Origin: an uncultured Paraprevotella sp.
GTDB lineage: Bacteria > Bacteroidota > Bacteroidia > Bacteroidales > Bacteroidaceae
Direction: 5' to 3'
NCBI GenBank assembly: GCA_944320775.1
Contig: CALUIV010000001.1
Span: 110,236-174,235 of the forward strand
DNA length: 64,000 bases
The notes under the pieces are model-generated. The model saw only the letters and a program-made list of their open reading frames with translations, searched no databases and had not been told where the DNA came from. Within the stretch, counting starts at the first letter, position 1. Each line of letters starts with the position of its first letter. Both the position numbers and the translations under genes were made by a program. Below are positions 27,836-38,500 of the stretch, one piece after another.

Positions 27836-29584
27836 ATGAAAACAAACAGAAATCTGTACTTGTTTGCCGCTGCATTGGTGGCCGGTACTATGGGCATGAC
27901 TTCATGCTCGAATGAGGAAATCACGCCGGGTAATCAGAATCCGACTTACAACGGCGAAAGTGTGAAAACGCAGTTTGCGATTAATATCCCGTATGGAAAG
28001 TCCGGGACCCGTATGAGTGAGGACAACACTCAGGGCGACGGAACTGGTGCAGCTTTTTTAGGCATGCATAACATATACTTGGTTCCGTTAACGGGGGAAG
28101 GTACTGGAAGTTCCACGTTTACCAGTGTGATTCCGTTGGATGGTTTCACTGCATTTGAAACAGGTAGTTCCAATTACAAATTGTATAACGATGTGAATAT
28201 TCCTGTGGGAACAACGAATTTCTTATTCTATGGAGTTGGAGGCGGATCAGTTCCTGGGAATGCTATAGGTAAATTTCAAAACGGTATTCTTACGTCCACC
28301 TTGCCCACTACACCGAATGCGGAAGCTGTCCGTTTTAATCTGGAACAGATCCTGACAGGGGATGAATTTGTTACTCAGCAAGCCGATTTGCTTAAGTTGC
28401 TGAATGACGTAGCTGGCGTCGCCGATTGGGCATCACAAGGTGAGGCTACTGAATTAGGAGCCTTGTATAAAAATTACATTACGCTGGTGGGCGGTTCTGC
28501 CAATTCCATCCGTCTGACCATGGAGGAATTATATAATGCCGTAAGTGAGATTACGGGGAGTGACCCTGTAAATCAAATTGTCACCGGTATAAAGAATAGA
28601 ATTGCGGAATCATTTACTGTTACTGATAATACCGTAACTGATGGTAAGTACGTTTTGACTTGGAAAAGTACGAACACCTATCCTACAAATTTGAATGTTC
28701 CGGAGGGTGCGGCACAGGTAGACTTTAATAATGATACTAAGAAATTCAGCTATGTTACGGCACCGACAGTTGGAAATTCTAATAAATTGGATGTCTACAA
28801 TCTGTGCTATCCAGCGTCTTTGGCTTATTTTATCAATACTCCATTGAAAGCAACAACTCAGACTACTGTTGCTTGGCCGACTACAGCTGAGGCGTGGACA
28901 AATGAATCTTGGACTGGTTGGGGCAAAGCTGTTACGGCTACCACGCGTACAGTGGCTTTAAAGGAAAATATTCGTTATGGTGTTGCCAATTTGAAGACCA
29001 CAGTAAAATGTAAGAACGCAACTTTGGAAGATAATGCCGCTGAGATAACAGGTGCTCAGAATAATCAAAATATTGTTGTTCCGAATGATGGTTTCCAGGT
29101 TACCGGTATTTTAGTAGGTGGTCAGCCTTCTGTTGTTGGTTGGAATATGATTTCTGTTGGTACTACAGAATACAATCAAACGGTTTATGACAATTCATTG
29201 ACCGATATTTATGCTAAAAATAATGTTGCCAGCTCACCAAATTATACGTTGGTTCTTGATAATTCTATGAATACTACGAAACCAGTAAGCATTGCTTTAG
29301 AATTGGTGAACAATTCAGGTACTGATTTTTATGGTGTTCAAGGTAAGATTGCTGCTGGAGCCAAGTTCTATCTTGTTGCTCAGTTGGATCCTACTGCAGT
29401 CACTACCCCTTCTGTAGAATCAGTTTTCTTGAAAAACTATCAAACCGAGGCTAATCTGACCATTACTTCTTTGAAGAATGCTTATGTGACCATTCCTGAC
29501 CTCCGTGCTTCAGAACTCGTATTGGGTCTTTCTGTTGACCTTAAGTGGGAGACTGGTATAAAGTTTGACGTAGAAATTAAATAA
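27836..29584 (+). CDS. Mfa1/FimA-like major fimbrillin lipoprotein
   Basis: Major-subunit candidate of a type V-like fimbria, 582 residues from the ATG at 27836 (a start two codons upstream is also possible). A lipoprotein signal ends in GMTSC, followed by an acidic Asn/Thr-rich mature part typical of Mfa1/FimA precursors. In Porphyromonas gingivalis such precursors are lipidated, exported and cut at an Arg before polymerising by strand exchange; Arg in KSGTRMSED (around residue 60) could be a similar site, which is inference. The C-terminus LSVDLKWETGIKFDVEIK is echoed by the end of the next gene (VSVELDWKPGGDFEVEI), suggesting a shared assembly strand. The gene is much more AT-rich than both neighbours, as expected for a variable surface antigen. 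Confidence 0.8.
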   Translation: MKTNRNLYLFAAALVAGTMGMTSCSNEEITPGNQNPTYNGESVKTQFAINIPYGKSGTRMSEDNTQGDGTGAAFLGMHNIYLVPLTGEGTGSSTFTSVIPLDGFTAFETGSSNYKLYNDVNIPVGTTNFLFYGVGGGSVPGNAIGKFQNGILTSTLPTTPNAEAVRFNLEQILTGDEFVTQQADLLKLLNDVAGVADWASQGEATELGALYKNYITLVGGSANSIRLTMEELYNAVSEITGSDPVNQIVTGIKNRIAESFTVTDNTVTDGKYVLTWKSTNTYPTNLNVPEGAAQVDFNNDTKKFSYVTAPTVGNSNKLDVYNLCYPASLAYFINTPLKATTQTTVAWPTTAEAWTNESWTGWGKAVTATTRTVALKENIRYGVANLKTTVKCKNATLEDNAAEITGAQNNQNIVVPNDGFQVTGILVGGQPSVVGWNMISVGTTEYNQTVYDNSLTDIYAKNNVASSPNYTLVLDNSMNTTKPVSIALELVNNSGTDFYGVQGKIAAGAKFYLVAQLDPTAVTTPSVESVFLKNYQTEANLTITSLKNAYVTIPDLRASELVLGLSVDLKWETGIKFDVEIK

Positions 29585-29720
29585 TACGGCCATCCTTAAA
29601 CTTTTTCAGGCGGCCGCCTTTCGTAGGGCTGCCGCCTACCACCGGCAAACATCTGCGGATAACCGTTAATCTTCCGTAGGTGCGGTATAAGAAATAAAAA
29701 CAGAAAAAGAGTTTGTAATC

Positions 29721-30752
29721 ATGATGAAGCAAACGAAAAACATAATTGCAGCTGTCCGAAAGCAGGGCGCATCAGTCTTGCTGTTAGCCTGTGTGCCGCT
29801 GGCTTTTGCGTCGTGCATCGACGAGGACCTGTCGGAGTGCGGTGTGGACTATGCCATCGACTACCGTCTGGAGCTCTCCACCTCGTTGCGCCTGTCGCTC
29901 GATCAGGAACTGGTCACGCCGGCCGAACAGCAACTGGCCGAAGCATTGAAGTCGGCCCTTTCGGACATTATCACCGACAAGGCCAAGGTGGTCGACCTCT
30001 CGTTCTTTACTTTCGGTAGTGGTAAACTGACCAAGCATCAGACGTTCAACCCCGATGCCAACAGCTTGTCGCTCACGGTCTATATGGATCGGGGCGACTA
30101 CCACAATATCGCTTTGGCGGCTACCCAGAAGGAAGACGAGGTTCATATTGACGGCGCTTCGACTTTCTCCGGAATCAATCTGCGTCAGATGGAGGCCGAT
30201 ACGGTCGATGCTCACAGTGCCGCCCTGTATATGGGTTACGAACAGTTGCTGATCGACCAGGCGTCCAGTCGTTTCTACGTGCCGCTCTATATGCAGAATG
30301 CGGTGCCCGTCCTGGTGGTGAATCCCAATAATTCTCCGGCCCGGCTGTTGGCAGCCTATACACGCCGCACGGCCAGCGGTCTGCTTTGTGCCGACAGCAC
30401 GTTTGTCTACGACCATTCGGCCGTGATGCGTACGCGCAGGGTGGACGGCGGCGGCTTGACGGCCTACTACACCGTCTGTTTCCCTTCGGCTAATACCGCT
30501 ATATCGCGCAGTGCCGACGACCCGGTCGAAGCCCAAGGCAGCATCTGGGAGATGGATGTCTACACGCAGTTGCCCGATGATAAATACGTCAAGAACACGC
30601 TCTACATCAAGGACCCTCTGAAGGCAGGCGAGATGCAGGTCATCAAGGTGAAACTCACCGACGAGGGCGAGCTGGTCAGCGACAATCCCGAAGTGGGCGT
30701 TTCAGTGGAGCTCGACTGGAAGCCCGGCGGCGATTTCGAGGTGGAAATATAA
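29721..30752 (+). CDS. FimB/Mfa2-family fimbrial anchor lipoprotein
   Basis: A 343-residue lipoprotein (signal ending LAFASC) with the FimB/Mfa2 pattern: CIDEDLSECGVDYAIDYRLEL just after the lipid Cys, LSFFTFGSGKL, YMDRGDYHNIALA, LYMGYEQLLI and the terminal VSVELDWKPGGDFEVEI. In P. gingivalis this family anchors the fimbria to the outer membrane and stops its elongation. It is the fourth gene of the island, 136 bases after the fimbrillin gene, and returns to a GC-rich composition. Two adjacent ATG codons are possible starts. Confidence 0.87.
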   Translation: MMKQTKNIIAAVRKQGASVLLLACVPLAFASCIDEDLSECGVDYAIDYRLELSTSLRLSLDQELVTPAEQQLAEALKSALSDIITDKAKVVDLSFFTFGSGKLTKHQTFNPDANSLSLTVYMDRGDYHNIALAATQKEDEVHIDGASTFSGINLRQMEADTVDAHSAALYMGYEQLLIDQASSRFYVPLYMQNAVPVLVVNPNNSPARLLAAYTRRTASGLLCADSTFVYDHSAVMRTRRVDGGGLTAYYTVCFPSANTAISRSADDPVEAQGSIWEMDVYTQLPDDKYVKNTLYIKDPLKAGEMQVIKVKLTDEGELVSDNPEVGVSVELDWKPGGDFEVEI

Positions 30753-30880
30753 CGATTTTTCCGAATAGCGGAACTGTCGTTCGGAGATGCTCATCTCCAA
30801 TGAACGGGATGAGGAACTCGCAAAAAAACACAGTATGAAAAAGATAAAATACTGAAATACAATTAGAAACCATAATCAAT

Positions 30881-31975
30881 ATGATAAAAGCTAATGTAAG
30901 AATATTTTTAATAGTCTGTCTCTGCCTACTGGCCCTTACGGCCTGTCGTCATGGTGAGGACCTGCCGGTGCCTTCGCCTGAGGTGGAGACCGTGCAGCTC
31001 ATCATCAGCGTGCCGAATACGGCGGCCGGTTCGCGGGCCATCGGTGATCCCGGAACTGCGGTCGACGAGGGGGCGGATTGGGATCGGCTGGCGGTGATAT
31101 TGGCGTATACGGATGATTCGGAAGTAACCTTGCCCGGAGATTCGAAGGTGCAGGTAACCACAATATCGAAAACAGAGTTTGAGGATCTGCCTGACTACGC
31201 AAATAATTCCAAGTTTAAATTGCTGGCTATCGATGCACAGCCGGGGACGGTGTATATATATGGGGTAACGTATAGTTACGGGGAAGATAATAATCAAATA
31301 TATGGAAATCCAGAATCAGCCATAAAGGCATGTAAAAAAAATGATGACGTACAAGCACTGACTATATCGAATGATTATGCTTCAACAAGCCAAAATGCTG
31401 CTTCCAAGTTTGTCAGCGTAGCTACGGGGTATTACAAAACTACGGGGAATCAGCCAGACGAATTTACAATCCAAGAAGGCGGCACCGGACAGGTAGGCGG
31501 CACTATTCCCACCATGACCCTGACCCGACTGGCGGCAAAGATAGATATTCAGTGGGATGCGGCGGATGCGTATGAGGCTGGTTATACGGATGTGAAGGTG
31601 ACGGAGTTTACCTTTTATAACGATAAAGTTAATACTACTGTAACCGATTCTGGCAAAGGATACCTATTCCCTGCACTCAACAGTTCCTCAACAGGTATTG
31701 CAGGAAAGAAGACATTCAACACCTCAGAAATCAGCCAACGCAATGGACGGGTGTATCATTATACGTTTCCTGACGGGGTGAGTGTGCCGAGTGTAAAGTT
31801 TAATATAACGGCAGAAAAAGAAGGCAATGAAATTACTGGTGACGGTTATACCCTAAACTTCCAAAAGGCCCTAAACCAAGCCACCTGGTACAAGGTGAAT
31901 GCAACGATTAAGGGGATAACGGGAGATGGGAATATAACTTTGGGGGATAATAGCGGTACATCGGTGGGAGGTTAA
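30881..31975 (+). CDS. Fimbrillin-like accessory (tip?) lipoprotein
   Basis: A 364-residue lipoprotein with a clear lipobox (LLALTAC). The mature part resembles fimbrillin-family proteins (ETVQLIISVPNTAAGSRAIG, then MTLTRLAAKIDIQWDA, VKVTEFTFYNDKVNTTV and YTFPDGVSVPSVKFNITAE with a final ATWYKVNATI), the signature of Mfa1/Mfa3-like subunits. Its position after the anchor gene suggests an accessory or tip subunit such as Mfa3. The first third is GC-rich and the rest more AT-rich, so the gene itself may be a composite. Exact role inferred from context. Confidence 0.7.
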   Translation: MIKANVRIFLIVCLCLLALTACRHGEDLPVPSPEVETVQLIISVPNTAAGSRAIGDPGTAVDEGADWDRLAVILAYTDDSEVTLPGDSKVQVTTISKTEFEDLPDYANNSKFKLLAIDAQPGTVYIYGVTYSYGEDNNQIYGNPESAIKACKKNDDVQALTISNDYASTSQNAASKFVSVATGYYKTTGNQPDEFTIQEGGTGQVGGTIPTMTLTRLAAKIDIQWDAADAYEAGYTDVKVTEFTFYNDKVNTTVTDSGKGYLFPALNSSSTGIAGKKTFNTSEISQRNGRVYHYTFPDGVSVPSVKFNITAEKEGNEITGDGYTLNFQKALNQATWYKVNATIKGITGDGNITLGDNSGTSVGG

Positions 31976-32015
31976 GGAGAAGTTAAAAAGAAACGGAGTC
32001 AACGGATAGCAGGTA

Positions 32016-32387
32016 ATGAAACCATACAAAGGATTTGTCTATATTCTTGCCAGCAAGCGCAACGGTGTGCTCTATACAGGGGTCACCAACGACTTGCAGC
32101 GGCGGGTAGCGGAGCATAAGGCGGGCATAAACCAGGGCTTCACCAACCGCTACCATGTAAAAAGGCTTGTCTACTTTGAATCGTTCCCCACATTCGCCAC
32201 TGCTATCCGTCGCGAGAAGCAATTGAAGAAGTGGAGACGAGAATGGAAAATAGCGCTCATTGAAGAAGAAAATCCCGAATGGAACGACCTGAGCGACGCA
32301 ATCGGGGTGACGAAAGAATACATTCAAGGGGTGATGGATGAATATAGCGAAGGAAGTCTCAGACCCGGAAACGCTTCGAAAGAATAG
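32016..32387 (+). CDS. GIY-YIG nuclease family protein
   Basis: A 123-residue protein consisting of a single GIY-YIG endonuclease domain: FVYIL and LYTGVT at about residues 7-22 are the GIY and YIG strands, LQRRVAEHKAG supplies the conserved Arg, and RREKQLKKWRREWKIALIEEENPEWNDL holds the probable metal-binding Glu. It has no DNA-binding extension, like the stand-alone UPF0213-type proteins whose role is unknown. It lies between fimbrial genes and the giant adhesin and is followed 18 bases later by three copies of a palindrome-bearing repeat. It does not belong functionally to fimbriae and may be part of a mobile repeat unit. Confidence 0.88.
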   Translation: MKPYKGFVYILASKRNGVLYTGVTNDLQRRVAEHKAGINQGFTNRYHVKRLVYFESFPTFATAIRREKQLKKWRREWKIALIEEENPEWNDLSDAIGVTKEYIQGVMDEYSEGSLRPGNASKE

Positions 32388-32405
32388 AAGAACGCGCAGG
32401 CCCAC

Positions 32406-32544
32406 GGCCATCAGGCCGTCATCCCGTGCTCGAACGGGAACTAAAAGCCCCCGGCCACCAGGCCGTCATCCCGTGCTTGACACGGGAACTAAAAGCCCCC
32501 CGGCCACCAGACCGTCATCCCGTGCTTGACACGGGAACTTAAAG
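32406..32544 (+). repeat. Three tandem palindrome-bearing repeats
   Basis: Units at 32406-32452, 32453-32501 and 32502-32544, 47, 49 and 43 bases long, each opening GGCCAxCAG and containing GTCATCCCGTGCT with an inverted repeat CCCGTG-CTTGA-CACGGG (slightly degenerate in the first copy), then AACTAAAAG and a C run. They resemble REP-type intergenic palindromes. They start 18 bases after the GIY-YIG gene and end 49 bases before the adhesin start. Confidence 0.9.
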
Positions 32545-32593
32545 AGGCACACGGAAGATACATTAATATATAATGACTCAAAAGGCAACGACG

Positions 32594-35500
32594 ATGAAGA
32601 AGCAAAACATGTTTCAGATAGCACTGCTGGCTATGGCACTCTTTATGAGTATGGCGGCAATGGCACAAAGCAAGATCTATTATGTCAGTCCGACGGGTAC
32701 TGGCGATGGCTCGTCATGGACAAACGCCACGACGCTCACCGATGCACTTGGCAAGGCGGTAGCCGGCGACCAAATCTGGGTGCAAGGGTTTGAACAAATA
32801 GACGCTACAGATAAACTTTATATCACTCCTACCACTGATGGCTTCACCCTCAACTCCGGCGTACAGCTCTACGGCGGCTTTGCCGGCACGGAGACGAGCA
32901 TCAACGACCGCGAGACCTTGGGCAAGCCTTACCAGCTAAAGTACCGCACAGTATTGTCGGGAGATATTGATATGAACGATGACGTGGACAATACGAATCT
33001 TATCTTCCCTGCCAATACGACCCGTACGGACAATGCCGCACACGTGTTGTCCATCAACATGGCTCCTTCATCGGGCGGCAACAACAACACCTACCCCACT
33101 GTGGTGAACGGCTTCTCCATCGGCGGCGGACAGGCTGACGGTACGGATGAGAAAGGAGGCGGTATCTATATACATGGCGACAATACCAACGGCGGCATCT
33201 TCCGCATCGAACGCTGCTTCTTCGTGAACAACTACGCCACGCAGGGCGGTGCCATCTATGTGGATGCCGCAGTAAAGAACGTCAATAATGGCGAATCGCT
33301 CATCAACCAATGCGCTGTCTACAACAACGCGGCGGGCGCACGGGGGGCGATCGTGAACGCCGGTGGCGGCATCTACCTGGCCGGCGCGGCGACTGTCGTC
33401 AATTCCACCATCTTCAACAACGAGAACGGCGGTCTGCGCCTTTCCACAGACAGTAAGGTTATAAATTCTACTGTGGCACGCAACACGGGGGCGGGTATCG
33501 ACATGATTGAGACTGTGACGGATTTCAGCGTTTTCAACTCCATTGTCTGGGGAAACACCTTGCTTTCAGCTGAAAATCAGCCTAAATTCCAGAATTCGGC
33601 CTATCATGAGGTGACTGTAACCAATACGGATGCAGGTACAGACGGCAACCACAACGTATATGTGACCAAAGAAAACCGGGGTGACAAAGATGCCCCCATG
33701 TTCGACGCTCCATCGGTAAAGACCAGCTTTGACCGCGACTTCAACTGGCGCCAGATGGCTTATCCGCTTTGGTCATGGAATGTGCTCGAAGGTTCGGTGA
33801 TGCATAGCAAGGGAAATAAAGACTTTTATGATCTGACAATTTATGGCAGCGAAGATATGGCCGGTAATGCGCGTGTACATGGGGAGACTATAGATATTGG
33901 CGCTTATGAATTTCAGCAGATGCCGGCAGGGCGTATTCGTTATGTCATGCAGCAGGCTCAAGGTAGTGGCGACGGTACTTCATGGGCGAATGCATCGGGC
34001 GATCTGCAGAAGATGATTGACGAGCTGGCACAGAATAATCCGCAAAATCTGGCGGGTGAAGTGTGGGTTGCAGAAGGTACTTATGTACCTAAAATACAGG
34101 TTATCAGTGGTGCAACCTATTCTGCTTCGTTTTTGATGCGTGATGGAATCAGTGTGTTTGGAGGATTTGTCGGTGGGGAAATAAATAAGCGCGAAAGAAC
34201 GATGACGACAAACGGTATGCCTTGGGATTTTGAACATAAGACCGTTTTGGAGGGAACTTACTATGAAGATGCCAAAACACTTTGGGATGTATCGGGACAT
34301 AAATGGACTGTGGCGAGTGATTCGCGTCATGTCGTATTTTTTGCTCCTTTGCCTTCAGAGGGTAAAAGTGGATTTGAGCGGACTACGACGCTGAATGGTG
34401 TGACGGTTCGCGGTGGCTATGCTCAGGGTAATACGGGAACAACAGACTTCCTGACTGATCGTGGTGCTGGGCTTTATATGGGGATTAACGCTATACTGGA
34501 AAAATGTATTGTGACCGAAAATTCGGCGATCGGAAACGGCGGCGGTGTTTATCTGTATGGCGGACGTATATTGAATTCTTTGATTTATAACAATAATGCG
34601 GATGGCGATGGTGGCGCTGTCTATATGGATAATGCGGGATTGGTGTTGTCTTCAATGTTGACTAACAATTCGGCCAACAATGGTGCAGGTATTTATTTGG
34701 CTCATGCTGGCAGTTGGACGGACGGTAAACTGCATCCAGAGTATTTGATTTTGTCTTCTTCCGTTGTGTCTAACAATACGAGTCGTCGAAATGGTGCGGT
34801 TTATTGCGCAAAGGGAGGTGTGTTGTTGCAGAATACGATAACCAACAATGATTGTCCTACGGCAACCGATAATACGGCTGGCAATGCTTCACAAACTGGT
34901 GGACTGTATGTGGATGCGTATGGGTTGGTGGTCAACTCTGTGCTTTGGAACAATACCATCCAGCTATTGAACGTACCAATGTATGCCAAGAATCCGACAT
35001 CTGCAAATGTGCGGTTCCTCTATACTGCTTTGTCGGGAACAAATAATACGGTGTGGAACAACGTTTTGCAGCAGGAGATGATTTCGTTGGCCGAAAGTAA
35101 TGATTTGGATGAAGAAGGTGTCCTCAGTCCAGGTTTTACTCCTGAAGGGTTACCGGCGACTACTGGTGTCGATGGTTCATGGAAAGGAATTGATGTTAGT
35201 ACACTTTATTTATGGAAGCCGGTTACAGGTGCCAATCTTCGTGCCCGTGGTATGACATTAGGAACTTTACCCGATGAAGTGATAGTGGCTCCGGAAATAG
35301 ATATTACGGGAAAACGGTTTGCTCAGAAACCTGCAGTAGGAGCGTATGCGGTAGATGCTACTGCGATTCAATATGAAGAGACTGCAGATGCGTTGAAAGT
35401 TTATGTTGATACAGAGTGTGCTGTAGCTGATCATGATGGAATTTCTTGGGAACGTGGTTATCGGTCTTTGAATGAGGCTATTGCTTATATGGCAGATCTG

Positions 35501-38500
35501 GATGCTAATACCGTCGGAAAGAAACGTTTGGAAATATACGTACTTGAGGGAGATATTTGGCCACGTTATGCTTATACCAATCTCGATCCGAAGACGGCAA
35601 CAGTCAATATTCCGGCTGCTGTTAGTGGAAATACAATTTATATTTATGGAGGCTATCATCGGAACACAGACGATAATACGGTCGTGCGCGATCCACTTAC
35701 TTACCGTTCTGTCATCAACGGAAATCATGAGGGAAAAGACATCGAAGAGGGACTTTATCACTGTATAACGGTAACTAAAGGCGCAAAGGTTTGTCTGGAT
35801 GGTTTCCATATCATCAACGGTTATGCTGCAGGCGAGGCTTCCCGGCAGTATGGAGCTGGTCTTTTGGTGCATGACGGTGCCGAGGTGACGGTCAGCAACT
35901 GTATCTTTGAAAATAATACAGCTCAAGAGGGTGCTGCTATTGATGCGCGCAATGCACAACTGACGATGACCAATTGCGTGGTGAACAATAATACAAATAC
36001 AATGGCTGACGCTCTTGTGGTGAACTGTCCGAACCTGACGATGAATCATGTGACGGTGGTGAATAACGAAGGGGCGGCACCGGCTGATATGGGGTATTCT
36101 TCATTCTCAGCTGGAAACACTTCTGGAAATAATACATTTTCTGATGCTTCTGTCGGAGCAGAAGGAGCCAGAAATTTTGCGAACCCGACAAATCAGGTTG
36201 GTGCCACATTGGGCTTTGATAGTTATCTGGGCGGATATGCTGAGTTCAGGCCGTTGACAAGCTCGTTGGAGGCGGCGAAGTTGATCAATAAGGCGACAGG
36301 AACTCCAGCAGGATTGACAGCAGATATTGCAGGGCAAGTCCGTAATTTGGGCGGTGCGCCTGATTTGGGAGCGTATGAGGCAATCCTGCCGGAAAGCGGT
36401 GTGATTTATGTGCGCAGCACAGATGGAAATGACAATTCTGACGGAAGTTCTTGGGGTAATGCGTATAAAACATTGACAAAAGCTTTGGAAGTGGCCCGAA
36501 GTGGCGATAAGATTTGGGTGGCGGCAGGAACATATACCGGAACCATAAAGGGTAATCAGAATAACGTTGACGACGCTAAAAACATCCACAAACAGCCATA
36601 CGCGTATGAGATGAAGGAGGGGGTTAATGTTTATGGCGGCTTCCCCGATTCGGGAACGCCGGGAGAGAATGACCGTGATCCGAATACTTACAAGACTTAT
36701 TTACAGGCACAAATTAATAAGCCAACATATCCTCAGACTTCCAATTATTCTTCTATTTGGCCAAATACGGGGCGTGTACTTGTACAACGCCAACATTTTA
36801 ACAAAGAAACAGTTTGGGATGGATTAGTTATTCGATACGGTTCTCTGAATACAGGTTATAGATATTCTATAACCGGAAATATTATGAATTTGGATACTAA
36901 AGTCATTGGAGAATGTGGAGGTGCCGGTGTTTATATGATGGGAAACAGTGTATTAGAAAACTGTATTATAGAGGATAATATTATATTGGCAGATAAAAAG
37001 AATATTATATCAAATAGCGGTGGTATTCATTCCGTGGCAGGAGGAGTATTCTGTCGTGGAGGAGTCATTAGAAATTGTCAAATAATAAATAACTCAATAC
37101 GAGTTTATAGTCAACAGCAAGATTCCAATGGTGCCGCATTCTCGTATGGAGGCGGATTATATATCTTAAACGATGAGACTTATACTGCTGCAATTTTCAA
37201 CTCACTGATTTCCGGGAATCGTGCAGAAGCGTTGGAATGGAATAATCAAAAGGTTTCTTACCATACCATGGCAATTGGTGCCGGCGCATGCCAGATAAGT
37301 GGTAATTTTTATAATAACACAATTGTAGGGAATACTGCATTAACAGGTGACGCCACTTATTCAAACATTATGTGTGGAGGCATGTTCGTGTATAATACTG
37401 CGGAGATTTATAATTGCATCATATATAATAATAAAGAAGAGGGAGGACGCAATATTGGTATCTCAGCACCGGAAAATCTTAATCTGCAAGTGCTTAGTGT
37501 AGATATCCCCGAAGGATCGAATGGAGATAAGCCAAATAACGACGGTTATAGCATTATGAAAGATCGAATTCATGTATATTATAGCAATGTAGGCTATACT
37601 GATGCATCAGGAAATGCTCATGAATCCTCTTCTTTGGTTTATGATGATGTTACCTATGCAACAAGAAACAATGTATCCGGTTATCCATCATTTGTTGATG
37701 AACAAAATGGTGATTATCATTTATTAACTGGTTCTCCAGCCATCAACTCTGGTACAGAAGCTATACCCGACGGAGTCGGTGGTTATATCACCATTCCCGA
37801 CTACGATGCCGAATATACCAACCGTATCAAGGATTGTGGTATCGATATGGGTGCGTTTGAAAGTACAAATGAGGGAAATATAAAATGTACGACAACAAAC
37901 GAAGATGGTCAGAAAATAGGTACCTATTACGTTTCTCAAAACGGAGCCGGTCTGCGAAGTGGAGAGAATCCTGCCAATGCAGCTTGTGCCATGAAGCTTC
38001 AGGACATATTAACTGCGGCCGGAAAGGAAGTGAAAGCTGGCAATTTGAATTCAGCAGTTGTTAAAGTAGCCGGTTACGAAGAGGTTGATCATGTGGTTTA
38101 TTATGCCAATACCCTGGCATCGCCGACCGATCCGCTGAGCTATACTTTTGTTGTTCCTGAAGGAGTAACACTTATGGGAGGATACGATGAAGGCACTTTT
38201 ACAAATCGTAATCCCCATAAGCTTCGTACAATTCTCAGTGCTATAGCTATGCCAACCGAGGGATCGACGATTACGCAGGAAGTGAACGGTTATCATGTCA
38301 TTACCTTCGGAGGATGGCCGGGAACGGATGCATTGAATGAAAAATCTATGATTGATGGTCTTTACCTGATTGACGGTTCGGCTACTTCCATGGCAGGATC
38401 CGGCGATCCGAAGACCCGGGGCGGTGGTGCCATTGTTCCTGCCGGAGCTCATGTGCGCAATTGTATTGTGGCGCGTTGTGCTGCTGTTCAGGGAGGTGGA

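Noticed and set aside
32406-32544. Possible CRISPR array
   Set aside because: Only three units without unique spacers; each unit contains its own palindrome and the units are directly adjacent.
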